64,000 nt of DNA from Variovorax sp. OK212 (GCF_900112425.1 NZ_FOLP01000030.1:1-64000); one strand, 5' to 3'. Shown: positions 1 to 9,277, counted from the first letter of the stretch. Made by a program: numbers and translations. Notes: generated by a model from the letters alone, not told the origin.

Positions 1-59
1 GCCTCGGCCTGCTTGATGAAACCGATGATCTGCTCCTCGGTGTATCTGCTCTTTCTCAT
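1..59 (-). CDS. IS3-family transposase OrfA, N-terminal part only
   Basis: The 19 readable residues begin MRKSRYTEEQIIGF, the standard opening of the OrfA helix-turn-helix protein of IS3-family elements (IS407/IS1222-like). A GGAGA ribosome site lies about nine bases upstream of the ATG at 59. A second in-frame ATG at 68 is also possible but would overlap the ribosome site. The gene runs off the left edge, so nothing can be said about OrfB or activity. Confidence 0.75.
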   Translation of the reverse strand, partial: MRKSRYTEEQIIGFIKQAE

Positions 60-127
60 GTCCGTCATTCTCCAAGTTGACGGACTTCACTGCCACTACG
101 CCGGTACGGCTCGGAGGGGGCAGGTCA
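1..127 (-). mobile_element. End of an IS3-family insertion sequence (truncated by window edge)
   Basis: The minus strand carries the first 19 codons of an IS3-type OrfA, and a run reading GGGGGCAGGTCA at 116-127 has the form of an IS3/IS407-group terminal repeat (reverse complement TGACCTGCCCCC). A second CCTGCCCCC follows at 136-144, so the exact end is uncertain by about 20 bp. The rest of the element lies outside the window. Confidence 0.6.
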
Positions 128-448
128 AAACCGACCCTGCCCCCGTTTCCCGGCCATTCTTAAGTTGCGTCTTCCGGCTCGTGAGCGCCCTGCGCGGCGC
201 CTTGGTGCTCTCATGCAGAACAAATTCCCTCTTGCTGTCCAGTTCAAGAGCACGGGAGGTCGCGCCTCGTCTTATGAACCTGAGCCGAGAGCTTTCAAGA
301 TCGGTTGAACAGTTGCGTACCTTTCCGCGAGAGTCCGCATTCCCGTCCTGCGGATGCGAAAAAAAGTGTTTCGTGTCCCTTGAAAGCTGTTTGGCAGCGC
401 CTAGATTTTCACCGTCGGAAACTGGTCACCGCCAAAGGAGGTATTGAA
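128..448. other. Non-coding stretch upstream of a small-protein gene
   Basis: No convincing gene is seen. The last ~60 bases before 449 resemble the leader of the paralogous gene on the minus strand ending at 26331, including an identical AAAGGAGGTA ribosome site. Confidence 0.4.
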
Positions 449-778
449 ATGACCATGAACTTGCTCAGGCAGATCGCCGGCTCTCGCTTACCACTGACTT
501 ACTATCGCACGGAGGACATCGACCAGGTCAGGATCCTTTGCGCCGCAGGCCTTGTGGTCGCCGTGGTGCCCTCGCCTTCTCAGTCCGCTTCGGGCTCGCG
601 TTCTGCGGCCCAGGTGCTGGCCATCACCCAGAAGGGCCGCGAGGAACTTGCGAAGTTACACGGCGCCGGATCGCGCGCATCGCGATGGCGCTTCCGGATG
701 CCTCGGATCAAGACCGCGGGATGGCAGCAGGCGTCCCGCCCGGGTGCCGACTCTCGCAAGTCCGCCCCCATGCAGTAG
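449..778 (+). CDS. Small conserved protein, member 1 of a four-member paralogous family
   Basis: 109 residues starting MTMNLLRQIAGSRLP. The start at 449 is set by a near-perfect AAAGGAGGT site eight bases upstream. The protein has an N-terminal LLRQI-type helix, a middle segment DIDQVRILCAAGLV, and a segment reading VLAITQKGREELAKL. The last two together resemble the recognition-helix and wing region of small winged-helix proteins, but no function is recognised. Paralogues in this window are at 26008-26331 (minus, closest), 26874-27086 (plus) and 37114-37362 (minus). It lies just upstream of hsp20 genes, and the same order recurs at 26.3-25.8 kb on the other strand. A DNA-binding or stress-adaptor role is inference only. 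Confidence 0.75.
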   Translation: MTMNLLRQIAGSRLPLTYYRTEDIDQVRILCAAGLVVAVVPSPSQSASGSRSAAQVLAITQKGREELAKLHGAGSRASRWRFRMPRIKTAGWQQASRPGADSRKSAPMQ

Positions 779-883
779 GGCCCATCGCCCCGGCAAGCGT
801 GGCTTGCCCGCCCCCACCCGCCGTTGTATCAACCATGTGCCGTCTCGCTCGGCCGAGGCGTGCCTGCTCTCAGGAGATTTGCC

Positions 884-1321
884 ATGTACCGTTCACTGTT
901 CCCCCGCGACGTGCTCGCCGAGATCGATCGCCTGCAGCGCGACATGCGTCAGGCCGCAGATCTTTCGCCCAGCATCCGGGGGCTGCCGCGCGACGGCTTT
1001 CCCGCACTCAATGTGGGCAGCACCGAACGCGCGCTCGAGATCTACGCGTTTGCCCCCGGGGTAGATCCGGCGACGCTCGAGGTCACTCTCGAGCGCGGGC
1101 TGCTCACCATCGCCGGGGAGCGAAAAGGAGTCGTACCTCGTCAAGGCGACAAGGCCACGCTTCACATCAACGAACGTTTCGAAGGGACCTTCCGCCGGGT
1201 GATGACGCTGCCGGAGGACGCAGACCCGGACGGCGTGGATGCCAAGTTGAGCAACGGGCTGCTTCACATCACCGTTCAGCGGCGCGCGTCCGCCCAGCCG
1301 CGCCGCATCACCGTCCAGTAA
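884..1321 (+). CDS. Hsp20 / alpha-crystallin small heat-shock protein
   Basis: 145 residues. The alpha-crystallin domain runs from about residue 38 to the end (FPALNVGSTERALEIYAFAPGV ... LLTIAGERKG ... RFEGTFRRVMTLPEDAD ... NGLLHITV). This fold forms ATP-independent holdase oligomers in the cytoplasm that keep unfolding proteins refoldable. The start ATG at 884 follows an AGGAG at 872. The C-terminus lacks a clear IXI motif and ends in RRITVQ. It is followed after 27 bases by a second Hsp20 gene, probably in one transcript. A truncated copy of its first 28 codons lies on the minus strand at 25805-25889. Confidence 0.93.
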   Translation: MYRSLFPRDVLAEIDRLQRDMRQAADLSPSIRGLPRDGFPALNVGSTERALEIYAFAPGVDPATLEVTLERGLLTIAGERKGVVPRQGDKATLHINERFEGTFRRVMTLPEDADPDGVDAKLSNGLLHITVQRRASAQPRRITVQ

Positions 1322-1348
1322 ACGTCGAAACACAAGGAAGGATAGATC

Positions 1349-1756
1349 ATGAACAGCGACATTCAAGCAACCGGCCGCTCGGCTCGCCAGGACTCTGGCG
1401 TTTCCGACAACGCCCGCTACGAGGCATCCGCGCTCACGCCGCCAGTGGACGTGATCGAGGACATCAATGGCATCACCTTGTACGCGGACCTGCCCGGCGT
1501 GAGCCGCGAAGGACTGAACCTGCACGTGGAAGCCTCGACGCTGACCATTGACGCAGAATCGGCCCTGAAGGTCGCCGAAGGCTTGAAGATCAGCCATACC
1601 GAAGTGGCACTCGGCCGGTTCCGGCGCGTTTTCACACTCAGCAAGGAGTTGGACACCGAGAAGGTCACAGCCGAGTTGGACCAAGGCGTGCTGACGCTGC
1701 GCATACCGAAAGCATCCCACGCGCAGCCGCGCCGCATCGAAGTGAAAGCCGAATGA
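1349..1756 (+). CDS. Hsp20 / alpha-crystallin small heat-shock protein
   Basis: 135 residues. The N-terminus is hydrophilic and the alpha-crystallin domain spans about 30-125 (PPVDVIEDINGITLYADLPGVS ... LTIDAESAL ... FRRVFTLSKELD ... GVLTLRIPKA). The protein ends in RRIEVKAE, much like the preceding Hsp20 (RRITVQ), so the two are probably an old tandem pair acting together as class A/B-type small chaperones. An AAGGA site precedes the ATG at 1349. Both genes are likely co-transcribed and end at the hairpin/T-run near 1791-1825. Confidence 0.93.
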   Translation: MNSDIQATGRSARQDSGVSDNARYEASALTPPVDVIEDINGITLYADLPGVSREGLNLHVEASTLTIDAESALKVAEGLKISHTEVALGRFRRVFTLSKELDTEKVTAELDQGVLTLRIPKASHAQPRRIEVKAE

Positions 1757-1790
1757 GAGCTGTTGCGGTGGGCGGCCTCTGACGGAAGAC

Positions 1791-1825
1791 GAGGCCACCA
1801 GCCGAGGGACCGCAGCCTCTTTTTT
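1791..1825 (+). terminator. Possible rho-independent terminator after the hsp20 pair
   Basis: GAGGC (1791-1795) can pair with GCCTC (1815-1819), directly followed by six T at 1820-1825. An alternative GGCCTC/GAGGCC stem lies at 1774-1796. The stem is short and the loop long, so this is tentative. Confidence 0.4.
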
Positions 1826-2250
1826 CCCGCCATCGTTCCGCGTCATGACGAAGACCCGCCAGCGCTCGCTCGATCTACTGCCGCCTGATCGCCCCGCACG
1901 GCGGGGTTCGGGCGGTAAACGCACGGATCAGGGAACACGGAGAGTTCTGATCTTCGACTATCAGACTTGGCTATCTCTCACCAACGGTCTGGTCGAGAAA
2001 GTCAAATTCAGTGTCGAAGACACCCGAGCTCTCCCCGTGCGCGGAACTGTTCGCGAAAGAGCGTCACGCCTGTGATTTCCAAGGGCTCCTAAGCTCGAAG
2101 CGGGTAGGCGCGCTTATCCGACAGACAACGGCAGCTTCGCCTATTGACGAAATGCGCAGCAGCCGGTGTAGTGATCAACGCGAATACGCAGCGACATCGA
2201 TCTCACCGGCCTTCGGCGCATCGTCACCCCACTAGCCGTTTACACCTCTT
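1826..2250. other. No gene recognised
   Basis: About 425 bases with two short open frames on the plus strand (1845-2075, 2011-2235) that show no recognisable domain or ribosome site. Treated as non-coding. Confidence 0.35.
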
Positions 2251-2622
2251 ATGACTCAAACATCGTCCGAAGCTCTTCCATCAGCTCCATCGTCCATCAA
2301 GCCATTGACCGCATCGATACTTCGCGCGATGCTGACCCTCCCTTTGGGAGCTCAGGCAAAGGAGCTGGCCGCGCTGGTGCACTTCGATGTCGAACAGGTT
2401 CGTCGCACGCTGCGCGCCGCCAAAGCGCAGGGACTTGTCGACGTCGAGCCGAGCGATCGAACGGGTCCCGCGGAATGGTTTCTTTTGCCGGATGGCCGCG
2501 AGCGGCTTCGACAACACGAGTTGGAAAATCCGTCAGCGATTGCCCCCGTGGGTCGACGGTATCCACCCTCGTTGCCGAACGTGCCAAACAGTGTCTTCGC
2601 GCTCGGTGCTTTCGCGCAGTAA
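2251..2622 (+). CDS. Predicted winged-helix (MarR-like) small protein
   Basis: 123 residues. Residues about 25-90 read as a winged helix: SILRAMLTLPLGAQAKELAALV, a recognition-helix-like VEQVRRTLRAAKAQGLV, a wing AEWFLLPDGRERL. The tail is Pro-rich and low in complexity. No effector domain is visible, so a small transcription factor or a DNA-binding adaptor is possible. It stands alone. The fold call is from pattern only. Confidence 0.55.
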   Translation: MTQTSSEALPSAPSSIKPLTASILRAMLTLPLGAQAKELAALVHFDVEQVRRTLRAAKAQGLVDVEPSDRTGPAEWFLLPDGRERLRQHELENPSAIAPVGRRYPPSLPNVPNSVFALGAFAQ

Positions 2623-2853
2623 CTCTGGTGCCCGGGTGACGGCTGTAAACGAGACGGCGTAAGACTCCTGGCGCGCGTCTCCCATGCGCAAATTGCTGTA
2701 GCACCTCGCACATGGGGCATTCCGCAGTGCGAGCATCGGCTGGGCAATAAATGCGTACGAAGGTGGAGTTGATCATGGAGGCGTAGGCGCCCTCGCAATC
2801 GAGCCGAGCGTGGGTGCAGTGCCAGTCGACGGTTTGCCGTTCGATGCGCTTCA

Positions 2854-3168
2854 ATGCCTTCTTCAAAGTTGCTGCTGTCCATCCTGCGCGACATGGCCAG
2901 TGTGCGAGTGATCGCCTTTGCGGAGACGGCAACGACGCAGCGTCGCCCCTGGACGGACTGTGCGAATCATGGCAACTCGCCGAGGTTGACCTCTTCTTGC
3001 GCGAGGGCTCTGGCTTGGACGTGCTGCGCTCGATCCAGCGCCGCTTGCCACATCAACGCGTCGCCGTTCTGACGAATTACCCGTTCTCAGAGATGCGCGA
3101 ACGCACGATGGGACTCGGCGCTGCCGCTCTTTTTCGACAAATCCACAGAGCTGGAGCCGTTCTTTAAT
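2854..3168 (+). pseudogene. Decayed single-domain response regulator
   Basis: Three pieces in two alternating frames line up with the intact receiver protein at 36756-37130. Frame A gives LLLSILRDMASVRVIAFAETA. Frame B (about 2970-3130) gives VDLFLREGSGLDVLRSIQ and VAVLTNYPFSEMRERTMGLGA. Frame A resumes at 3133 with FDKSTELEPFFNW. The intact paralogue has VVDLFLREGSGLGVL, IFSNYATEEIRRRA and VFDKSTQID. Two frameshifts and loss of the N-terminal acidic pocket make this copy non-functional. Confidence 0.75.
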
Positions 3169-3864
3169 TGGTGCAACCGGATTCGCATGGTGCATCCCGC
3201 GAGCGGCGCCGTCCATCGCATAACGCAGCTGCGCCTGCCGTCGAGGCCTGCCCGCTCTTTCCGGGTCGATGCTGCTTTCACTCATGATCCCGTTCAGATC
3301 AATTGGTATCGTTGACGACGCAGCATCGATTCCAGATCGCCAGCCGAGGCCGTGCGCCATTGCCGCCATGCTCGAACGTCGTGTCACTGGCCGCTCCTGT
3401 CACCCGTCCCCTCCGCCGCCGCCAGTCGAATGCCTCAGCGGCACTCTCCGCGCTGACGGAGGTGCTCAGCGCTTTACCCGTCGGACTGAGCCCTGCCTGA
3501 TACGTCGCCGGTATTGCTACGAGCATCGCGCCGATGCCCAAGGCTGCCGTGGCTTGGACGGACGCGAACAAACAGACATGTTCACTTGAACACGTCGCCA
3601 AAGCGCACTGTCGTGTCGCGCGAGGAAGCGAAAAAACCCAGAGAAGTTAGCCATATGCACACAATTTCAACTGCGCAAAATCCGACCGCTGCAGAGCGTC
3701 TGAGGCACCGGAGAGATCTCGAAGTCGTGAGATTACGCTCCGTTGTTCGAAGCGTTGACGCCGCGCGACCCGTCCATCAGCTGATGACTTAATCCGCGAC
3801 TTCGGAGTTCTTCAATGCAAAACAGCTATGCTGCGGCCATTATTCGTTCCACAGGATTCCCGAT
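3169..3864. other. Gene-poor stretch
   Basis: About 700 bases. A 45-residue frame starting near 3655 (MHTISTAQNPTAAERL) and a 100-residue minus-strand frame (3299-3601) with one hydrophobic stretch are open, but neither has a recognisable domain. The region is probably debris around the decayed response regulator. Confidence 0.3.
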
Positions 3865-4569
3865 ATGGCACAAACCCTCGCGCAAATCACCAAGCAGATC
3901 GAGAAGCTCCAGAAGGAGGCCGATGCGCTGCGCCAGACCGAACTGAAGGGGGTGATCGATCGCATCAGGGTGGCGATTTCTCATTACGGATTGACGCCAG
4001 ACCAACTGGGTTTTGGCAAGCCGGTCGCCAAGAGCGCCAAGGCTTCAGCGAAACCCAGCGACAAGGCTGCCTTGCCGAAATTTGCCAATGGGAGCGGCCA
4101 GGTGTGGTCGGGGCGCGGTCCACGGCCCATGTGGCTGCGTGAGGCGCTCGCCGAGGGCCGTTCGCTGGATGAGTTCAGCGCAGATGCCCGAAAGCGCTCG
4201 TCGGCCGTCACCATCCAATCCCTGAAGGCAGATGCCGTCGCCGCGCCCAAGAAGTCGACCGCTGCGAAGGGCGCGAAGGGTGCGAAGCGGGCCAAGGCAG
4301 GCACCAGGGTGCCTGGTTCTGCTGTCACGGCAGTTCCCACGGCGTCCGGCGAAGCAGTGTCCACAGATGCAAGTCTGGCGAGCACGGCTGTATCGAAGGC
4401 CAATGGCCGAGTGACGACGCGTGCCACAAAGACAGCAGGCGCGAAGAAGGCGCCGGGCAAGCATGCGGTCGCGACCGCCGCCAAGGGCACATCGCGACCC
4501 AAGGGCAAACGTCTCAACACCGTTTCGGCCCCCGCCTCGGCACCAGCTTCGCCTGTCACTGCCGAATAA
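3865..4569 (+). CDS. H-NS family nucleoid protein with long histone-H1-like tail
   Basis: 234 residues. Residues 1-40 form the oligomerising coiled coil (ITKQIEKLQKEADALRQTELK). Residues about 70-95 carry the H-NS/Bv3F DNA-binding loop, here KFANGSGQVWSGRGPRPMWL, matching the usual TWSGRGRPPxW. The remaining ~115 residues are almost only Ala, Lys, Thr, Ser, Pro and Val with AAKGAKGAKRAK-type repeats, like eukaryotic H1 or bacterial AlgP/HctB tails. H-NS proteins silence AT-rich foreign DNA and bridge DNA. The basic tail should add non-specific binding. Typical H-NS homologues in this group are near 100 residues, so this is more than double length. Confidence 0.88.
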   Translation: MAQTLAQITKQIEKLQKEADALRQTELKGVIDRIRVAISHYGLTPDQLGFGKPVAKSAKASAKPSDKAALPKFANGSGQVWSGRGPRPMWLREALAEGRSLDEFSADARKRSSAVTIQSLKADAVAAPKKSTAAKGAKGAKRAKAGTRVPGSAVTAVPTASGEAVSTDASLASTAVSKANGRVTTRATKTAGAKKAPGKHAVATAAKGTSRPKGKRLNTVSAPASAPASPVTAE

Positions 4570-4779
4570 TCCGGCGCAGCAATTCCCGAGATAAAGCTAT
4601 TTCGGGGAAGCGCGCCATCTCTACGGCTTCTGTCGGGCTGCTGACCAGCCCCCGACATTCATCAAGCGCGACGCGGATCGCGGCAGTTGGGTCAGGTCGG
4701 TGCAATCAAATCGTTCCGACCGACGAGCTCTTCACTTCAGCGAATACCGTCCGTTGGCGCCGTATGCGCAAGCCCACGC

Positions 4780-7700
4780 TCATCTGAAATCCCTGCTCGC
4801 CGTTGCCGACGCCAGCCGTCCCAGCAACGGCGTCAAGTCTTCAAGCCGCGCGGCGATCAGGTTCTTCACGATGCCTTCGCGCTGCCAGGTGCCATGGACC
4901 ACCATCAGTCGCGCACCCAGCAATTCCTGGCGCTGGACCTCCCGCAGACTCTTCCACACGATCACCTGCACGACGCCAGTCTCGTCCTCCAAGGACAGGA
5001 AGATCGTGCCCTTTGCCGTCTCCGGCTGCTGGCGCAGCGTCACGATGCCGCAGTGGCTCACCTGCTCGCCGTTCTCGATCGCTTCCAGGTCCTGCGCAGT
5101 CATCAGCCCCCGAAGCGTCAGGCGCTCGCGCAGCAAGGCCATCGGGTGCCGGCGCAAGGTCAGTCCGGTTGATGCGTAGTCGAACACGATCTCTTCGCCC
5201 TCCGGCGCTTCATCGAGCTCGAGGAAGTCTTCATCGACGGGCGCTTCGCGCAGTAGCCCTGGCGCCGCACGCAACCCCGCAGCTTCCCAGACCTGCTGGC
5301 GCCGGTGTCCCGACAGGCTCATCAACGCGTCGGCCGCCGCCAGCAGCTTCATCTCATGCAGCTCGAGCTGGGCACGCAGCGCCAGGTCTTCGGCACTGTC
5401 GAAGACATTCCGAGCACGCGCCTCGACGATGCGATCTGCCGAGGCGGCCTTGAGCCCGCCGATCATCCGCAGTCCCAGCCGCACCGCGGGTTCATGGTCC
5501 AGGTCTTCCAGCGTGCAGTCCACGTCGCTGTACATCACGTCCACCGGCCGCACGTCGACGCCGTGCCGCCGCGCATCCTGCACGAGCTGCGACGGTGAAT
5601 AGAACCCCAGCGGCTGTGAGTTCAGCATCGCCGCCAGGAACTCAGCCGGGTGGTGGCATTTGATCCAGCAGCTCGCGTAGACCAGCAACGCAAACGACGC
5701 CGCATGGCTCTCGGGGAACCCGTATTCGCTGAAGCCCTTGATCTGCTCGAAGATCGCCTTGGCGAAGCTCTCCTCGTACCCGCGCGCGGTCATGCCGTCC
5801 ACGATCCGCGAGTAGTAGTGCTCCAGCCCGCCCTTTCGCTTCCAGGCCGCCATCGATCTGCGCAGCCCGTCCGCCTCACCCGGCGTGAAGCCCGCGGCGA
5901 GGATGGAGATCTGCATCACCTGCTCCTGGAACACCGGCACGCCCAGCGTGCGCCCGAGCGCTTCCTTCAGCGCTTCGCTCGGGTAGATCACCGGCTCCTT
6001 GCCCTGGCGCCGGTTCAGGTACGGGTGAACCATGCCGCCTTGGATGGGCCCAGGCCGCACGATGGCCACCTCGATGACCAGGTCGTAGAAGCAGCGCGGC
6101 TTCAAACGCGGTAGCATGCTCATCTGCGCCCGGCTTTCGATCTGGAAGACGCCGACGGTGTCGGCCTTGCAGATCATGTCGTAGGTGGTGCTGTCCTCTG
6201 GCGGAATGTCCTGCATGCCGAAGACACAGCCCTTGCGCAGGCCGATGAAGTCCAGCGCCTTGCGGATGGCGGTGAGCATGCCCAACGCCAGGCAGTCCAC
6301 CTTCAGCAGGCCGAGCGCATCAAGGTCGTCCTTGTCCCATTCGATGACCGTGCGATCGGGCATCGACGCGTTCTCGATGGGGACCATGCGGCACAGCGGG
6401 CCCTTGGTCAGCACGAAGCCACCCGTGTGCTGGCTCAGGTGGCGCGGAAACCCGATCAGCTGTCCGGTGAGGTGCATGAGCTGCTGGACCTGCAGCGACT
6501 CCATCGACAACCCGATCTCCTGCAGCCGTTCCGGCCGCGCCTCGCGCCCGTCCCACCACTGGTGCCCCTTGGCGATCGCGTCGACCGTCTCGAGCGACAT
6601 TCCCAGGGCCTTGCCCACGTCCCGTATCGCGCTTTTCGGCCGGTAGCTGATCACGACCCCGGTGATGGCGGCTCGATCCCGTCCGTACTTGGCATAGAGG
6701 TACTGCAGCACCTCTTCGCGCCGCTCGTGCTCGAAATCGATGTCGATGTCCGGCGGCTCGTTGCGCTCCTTGGAGATGAAGCGCTCGAACAGCACGCTCA
6801 TGCGCGCGGGGTCCACCTCGGTGACGCCGGTGCAGTAGCAGACCACGCTGTTCGCAGCGCTCCCGCGGCCCTGGCAAAGGATGTGCCGCGAGCGCGCGAA
6901 CATGACGATGTCGGCGACGGTCAGGAAGTAGTGCTCGTACTTCAGCTCGGCGATGAGCACGAGCTCGTGTTCGATCTGCGTTTGCACCTTGGCAGGGATG
7001 CCGTCGGGCCAGCGGCGCCCTGCCCCTTCGTAGGTGATGCGCCGCAGGTAGCCGGCCGGCGTCTCGCCGTCGGGCACGACCTCGTCGGGGTACTGGTAGC
7101 GCAACTCTTCAAGACTGAAGCTGCAACGTGCAGCCACCTTGAGCGTTTCTGCGAGGAGATCCGGTGCGTACGTCTGCGCAAGCCGCAGCCGGGTGCGCAA
7201 ATGCCGCTCTGCATTGGGCTGAAGTTCGAGCCCGCACTCGGTCAGCGGCTGGCCCAGGCGCGTCGCCGTCATCACGTCCTGCAGCGGCTTGCGCGAGCGC
7301 ACATGGAAATGCACGTCGCCGGCGGCGACCAACGGGATCGCGGTGTCGGCGCTGATTTCGCCCAGGCGGTGCAGCCACATCTCGTCGTCGAGCACGCGCA
7401 GCTTCTCCACGGCGAACCAGCTGCGCCCCATGAAATGCCTCAGGAGCCAGCGGCCCAGCCAGCGCAACTGCGCCGGCGTGCACATGCGCTTGGGCGACGC
7501 CAGCACCACGCAGTTCTCGAGTTCGCGGCCCCGGATGTCCGCAAGCGGCAGCCGGTACGTGCCCTTCTCGGAAGCGCGGCGCAGCTTGGTGATGAACTCG
7601 CAGAGGTTGCCGTAGCCTTCCAGGTTGCAGGCGAGCACCGTGAGCGTGAACGGGGTCTCATCCCGTTCGATCTCCTCGGGTTCGACGAGGAACTGGCTGC

Positions 7701-7905
7701 CGATGAGCAACTTGAGTTCGTGCTCCTTTGCGGCCACGTGGGCGCGCACCACGCCCGCCAAGCTGCACTCGTCGGTGATGGCCAGTGCGGTATAGCCGAG
7801 CTGCTTCGCGCGTTCGACGAGCTCCTCCGGCTGGCTGGCGCCGCGCAGGAAGCTGAAGTTGCTCACGCACCTCAGTTCGGCGTAGTCGGGCAGTTCCATG
7901 CGCAC
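4780..7905 (-). CDS. dnaE2: Error-prone DNA polymerase DnaE2 (ImuC)
   Basis: 1041 residues, normal for DnaE2. The N-terminal PHP domain begins at residue 5 (YAELRCVSNFSFLRGASQP). The polymerase active-site motif PDIDIDF lies at about 385-391 with Asp386, 388 and 390. The C-terminal OB fold is at about 935-1020 (HCGIVTLRQQPETAKGTIFLSLEDE). DnaE2 is the catalytic subunit of the mutasome: it extends past lesions using ImuB as the clamp-binding adaptor. It is the last gene of imuA-imuB-dnaE2 and starts four bases after the imuB stop, so it falls under the SOS box at 10088. Confidence 0.96.
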   Translation of the reverse strand: MRMELPDYAELRCVSNFSFLRGASQPEELVERAKQLGYTALAITDECSLAGVVRAHVAAKEHELKLLIGSQFLVEPEEIERDETPFTLTVLACNLEGYGNLCEFITKLRRASEKGTYRLPLADIRGRELENCVVLASPKRMCTPAQLRWLGRWLLRHFMGRSWFAVEKLRVLDDEMWLHRLGEISADTAIPLVAAGDVHFHVRSRKPLQDVMTATRLGQPLTECGLELQPNAERHLRTRLRLAQTYAPDLLAETLKVAARCSFSLEELRYQYPDEVVPDGETPAGYLRRITYEGAGRRWPDGIPAKVQTQIEHELVLIAELKYEHYFLTVADIVMFARSRHILCQGRGSAANSVVCYCTGVTEVDPARMSVLFERFISKERNEPPDIDIDFEHERREEVLQYLYAKYGRDRAAITGVVISYRPKSAIRDVGKALGMSLETVDAIAKGHQWWDGREARPERLQEIGLSMESLQVQQLMHLTGQLIGFPRHLSQHTGGFVLTKGPLCRMVPIENASMPDRTVIEWDKDDLDALGLLKVDCLALGMLTAIRKALDFIGLRKGCVFGMQDIPPEDSTTYDMICKADTVGVFQIESRAQMSMLPRLKPRCFYDLVIEVAIVRPGPIQGGMVHPYLNRRQGKEPVIYPSEALKEALGRTLGVPVFQEQVMQISILAAGFTPGEADGLRRSMAAWKRKGGLEHYYSRIVDGMTARGYEESFAKAIFEQIKGFSEYGFPESHAASFALLVYASCWIKCHHPAEFLAAMLNSQPLGFYSPSQLVQDARRHGVDVRPVDVMYSDVDCTLEDLDHEPAVRLGLRMIGGLKAASADRIVEARARNVFDSAEDLALRAQLELHEMKLLAAADALMSLSGHRRQQVWEAAGLRAAPGLLREAPVDEDFLELDEAPEGEEIVFDYASTGLTLRRHPMALLRERLTLRGLMTAQDLEAIENGEQVSHCGIVTLRQQPETAKGTIFLSLEDETGVVQVIVWKSLREVQRQELLGARLMVVHGTWQREGIVKNLIAARLEDLTPLLGRLASATASRDFR

Positions 7906-7909
7906 TCAC

Positions 7910-9277
7910 TCAGGCGAAGGTGCCGTGCAGGAACCACGCCGTCTCTTCCTTGGCCAGGCGCATCTGGAAGATCCACAGCACGCCCGCGTGTTCGCTCACG
8001 GCCACCCAGTAGTCGCGGGCGCTGTGCCGGGTGGTTTCCTGTGCGGGTCGACCTTCGCCCCCTTCGCCTGCTTCGCCTGCTGCGATTTGCGTGGTGCGGT
8101 CCCACCAGCCGCCTTCAACCCGGTGCGGGCCCGCGAGCAGCTGCAGCACGCCCTGATACAGCGGCCGATTGTTCTGCGTCGCCAGGCGCAGCGGTTTCGG
8201 CAGGATGAAGGTGGGCTGGGGCACGTCGACCATGCAGCGCTTCGCGCGCGGCGCCGGCTCGGGTGCCGGTCGCCAGCGGCACATCCATTCCATCCGGTGG
8301 TCCTCGAGGACCACGGGACGCAGCACGCGGTCTGGCCCGAGGCGCGCGGCGATGCGCTCGAGCACCAGGGCCAGGCTTTCGCCCGACTGCCGTGCCTCGG
8401 GCAGCATCGAGAAACTCTTCTCCTCCAGTGGCTGCACTTCGGTGGCCAGCAACTCCAGATCGCCCACCGGTGCCAGCAGCTCGACCTTGTCGAGGTGCTC
8501 GGCCAGCAGCCGGATCAGGTGTTCCGTGTCGCGCGTGGCCTGCGCGGTGCGCACGGTGAGCTCGCCGCCGTCGCCGGCGGTCTTCGAGCGCATCGCGTCA
8601 TGGCACCAGCGCAGCGTGAACGCGGTCACGCCCGAGCGCCGGGCCATGAGCCAGCCGGCCATCTGCAGCACCAGACGACGTGCACCGAACAGCATGGCGG
8701 GTGCATGCTCGACGCGTGCCATGAGTTCCAGCTTGGCGTGGAAGGTCTCGGGCAGCTGCGCCCACGGGTAGGTCTCGGGGCGCAGGCCGTAGGCCTGGTC
8801 CAGCGTCGCCAGCAGCTGCGCATCGAACCGCCGGCTCAAACCTCCCCGCGGCAATGCTCGCACCTGGCCCAACGTCCGGCAGCCCAGCCGGGCCAGCGTC
8901 GCCTGGTGCGCGGCGACTTGCGTCAGCGTTTCGAGCGGCAGCGCATCGAGGAGCTGCGCGAGCGGCTTGGCAAATCCATTGGACGCTCCCGCCCGGGCGA
9001 CGGCCAGCGCGGCCAGGCTCGTCGGCGCCCAGCTCAGCTGCCGCACGCCGAGATCCGTGCACTCCTCGCGCACGCGTTCGACCAGGCGGCGCTTGCCGCC
9101 GAACAGGCGCAGGCTCTGCTCGATCTCCATGACGACCGCCGGGCACTGCAGGAGCGCTTCGAGAACAGCGACGCGGGGTGTGAACTGAAGACACCACGTC
9201 GCGAGCCCGTCGAGCGCCTCAGTGCGCGGCTGCGGGTCGTCCGGAAGGCTGTCGGGAAGAAGGGCTGCCCACAGCAT
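7910..9277 (-). CDS. imuB: ImuB, Y-family-like mutasome adaptor
   Basis: 455 residues beginning MLWAALLPDSLPDD. It has the Y-family palm/fingers/little-finger layout (VVMEIEQSLRLFGG, LGCRTLGQVRALPRGGLSRRF), but the catalytic acidic residues of true Y-family polymerases are replaced, as is normal for ImuB. ImuB brings DnaE2 and ImuA to the beta clamp. The start overlaps the 3' end of imuA by 59 bases, and the stop is four bases from dnaE2, so the three genes are translationally linked. Confidence 0.94.
   Translation of the reverse strand: MLWAALLPDSLPDDPQPRTEALDGLATWCLQFTPRVAVLEALLQCPAVVMEIEQSLRLFGGKRRLVERVREECTDLGVRQLSWAPTSLAALAVARAGASNGFAKPLAQLLDALPLETLTQVAAHQATLARLGCRTLGQVRALPRGGLSRRFDAQLLATLDQAYGLRPETYPWAQLPETFHAKLELMARVEHAPAMLFGARRLVLQMAGWLMARRSGVTAFTLRWCHDAMRSKTAGDGGELTVRTAQATRDTEHLIRLLAEHLDKVELLAPVGDLELLATEVQPLEEKSFSMLPEARQSGESLALVLERIAARLGPDRVLRPVVLEDHRMEWMCRWRPAPEPAPRAKRCMVDVPQPTFILPKPLRLATQNNRPLYQGVLQLLAGPHRVEGGWWDRTTQIAAGEAGEGGEGRPAQETTRHSARDYWVAVSEHAGVLWIFQMRLAKEETAWFLHGTFA

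Noticed and set aside
538..1551. Long plus-strand frame across the small protein and both hsp20 genes
   Set aside because: Arg/Pro/Ala-rich translation without domains; it is a shadow of the hsp20 genes in another frame.
2297..2932. Minus-strand frame with a Cys-containing stretch (DWHCTHARLDCEG ... ECPMCEVL)
   Set aside because: It looks briefly protein-like but runs across the 2251 gene and has no ribosome site or known domain. Could be a remnant; not strong enough to call.
6427..8208. 593-codon plus-strand frame opposite dnaE2 and imuB
   Set aside because: Antisense shadow in high-GC DNA; the minus strand carries well-conserved DnaE2 and ImuB motifs.
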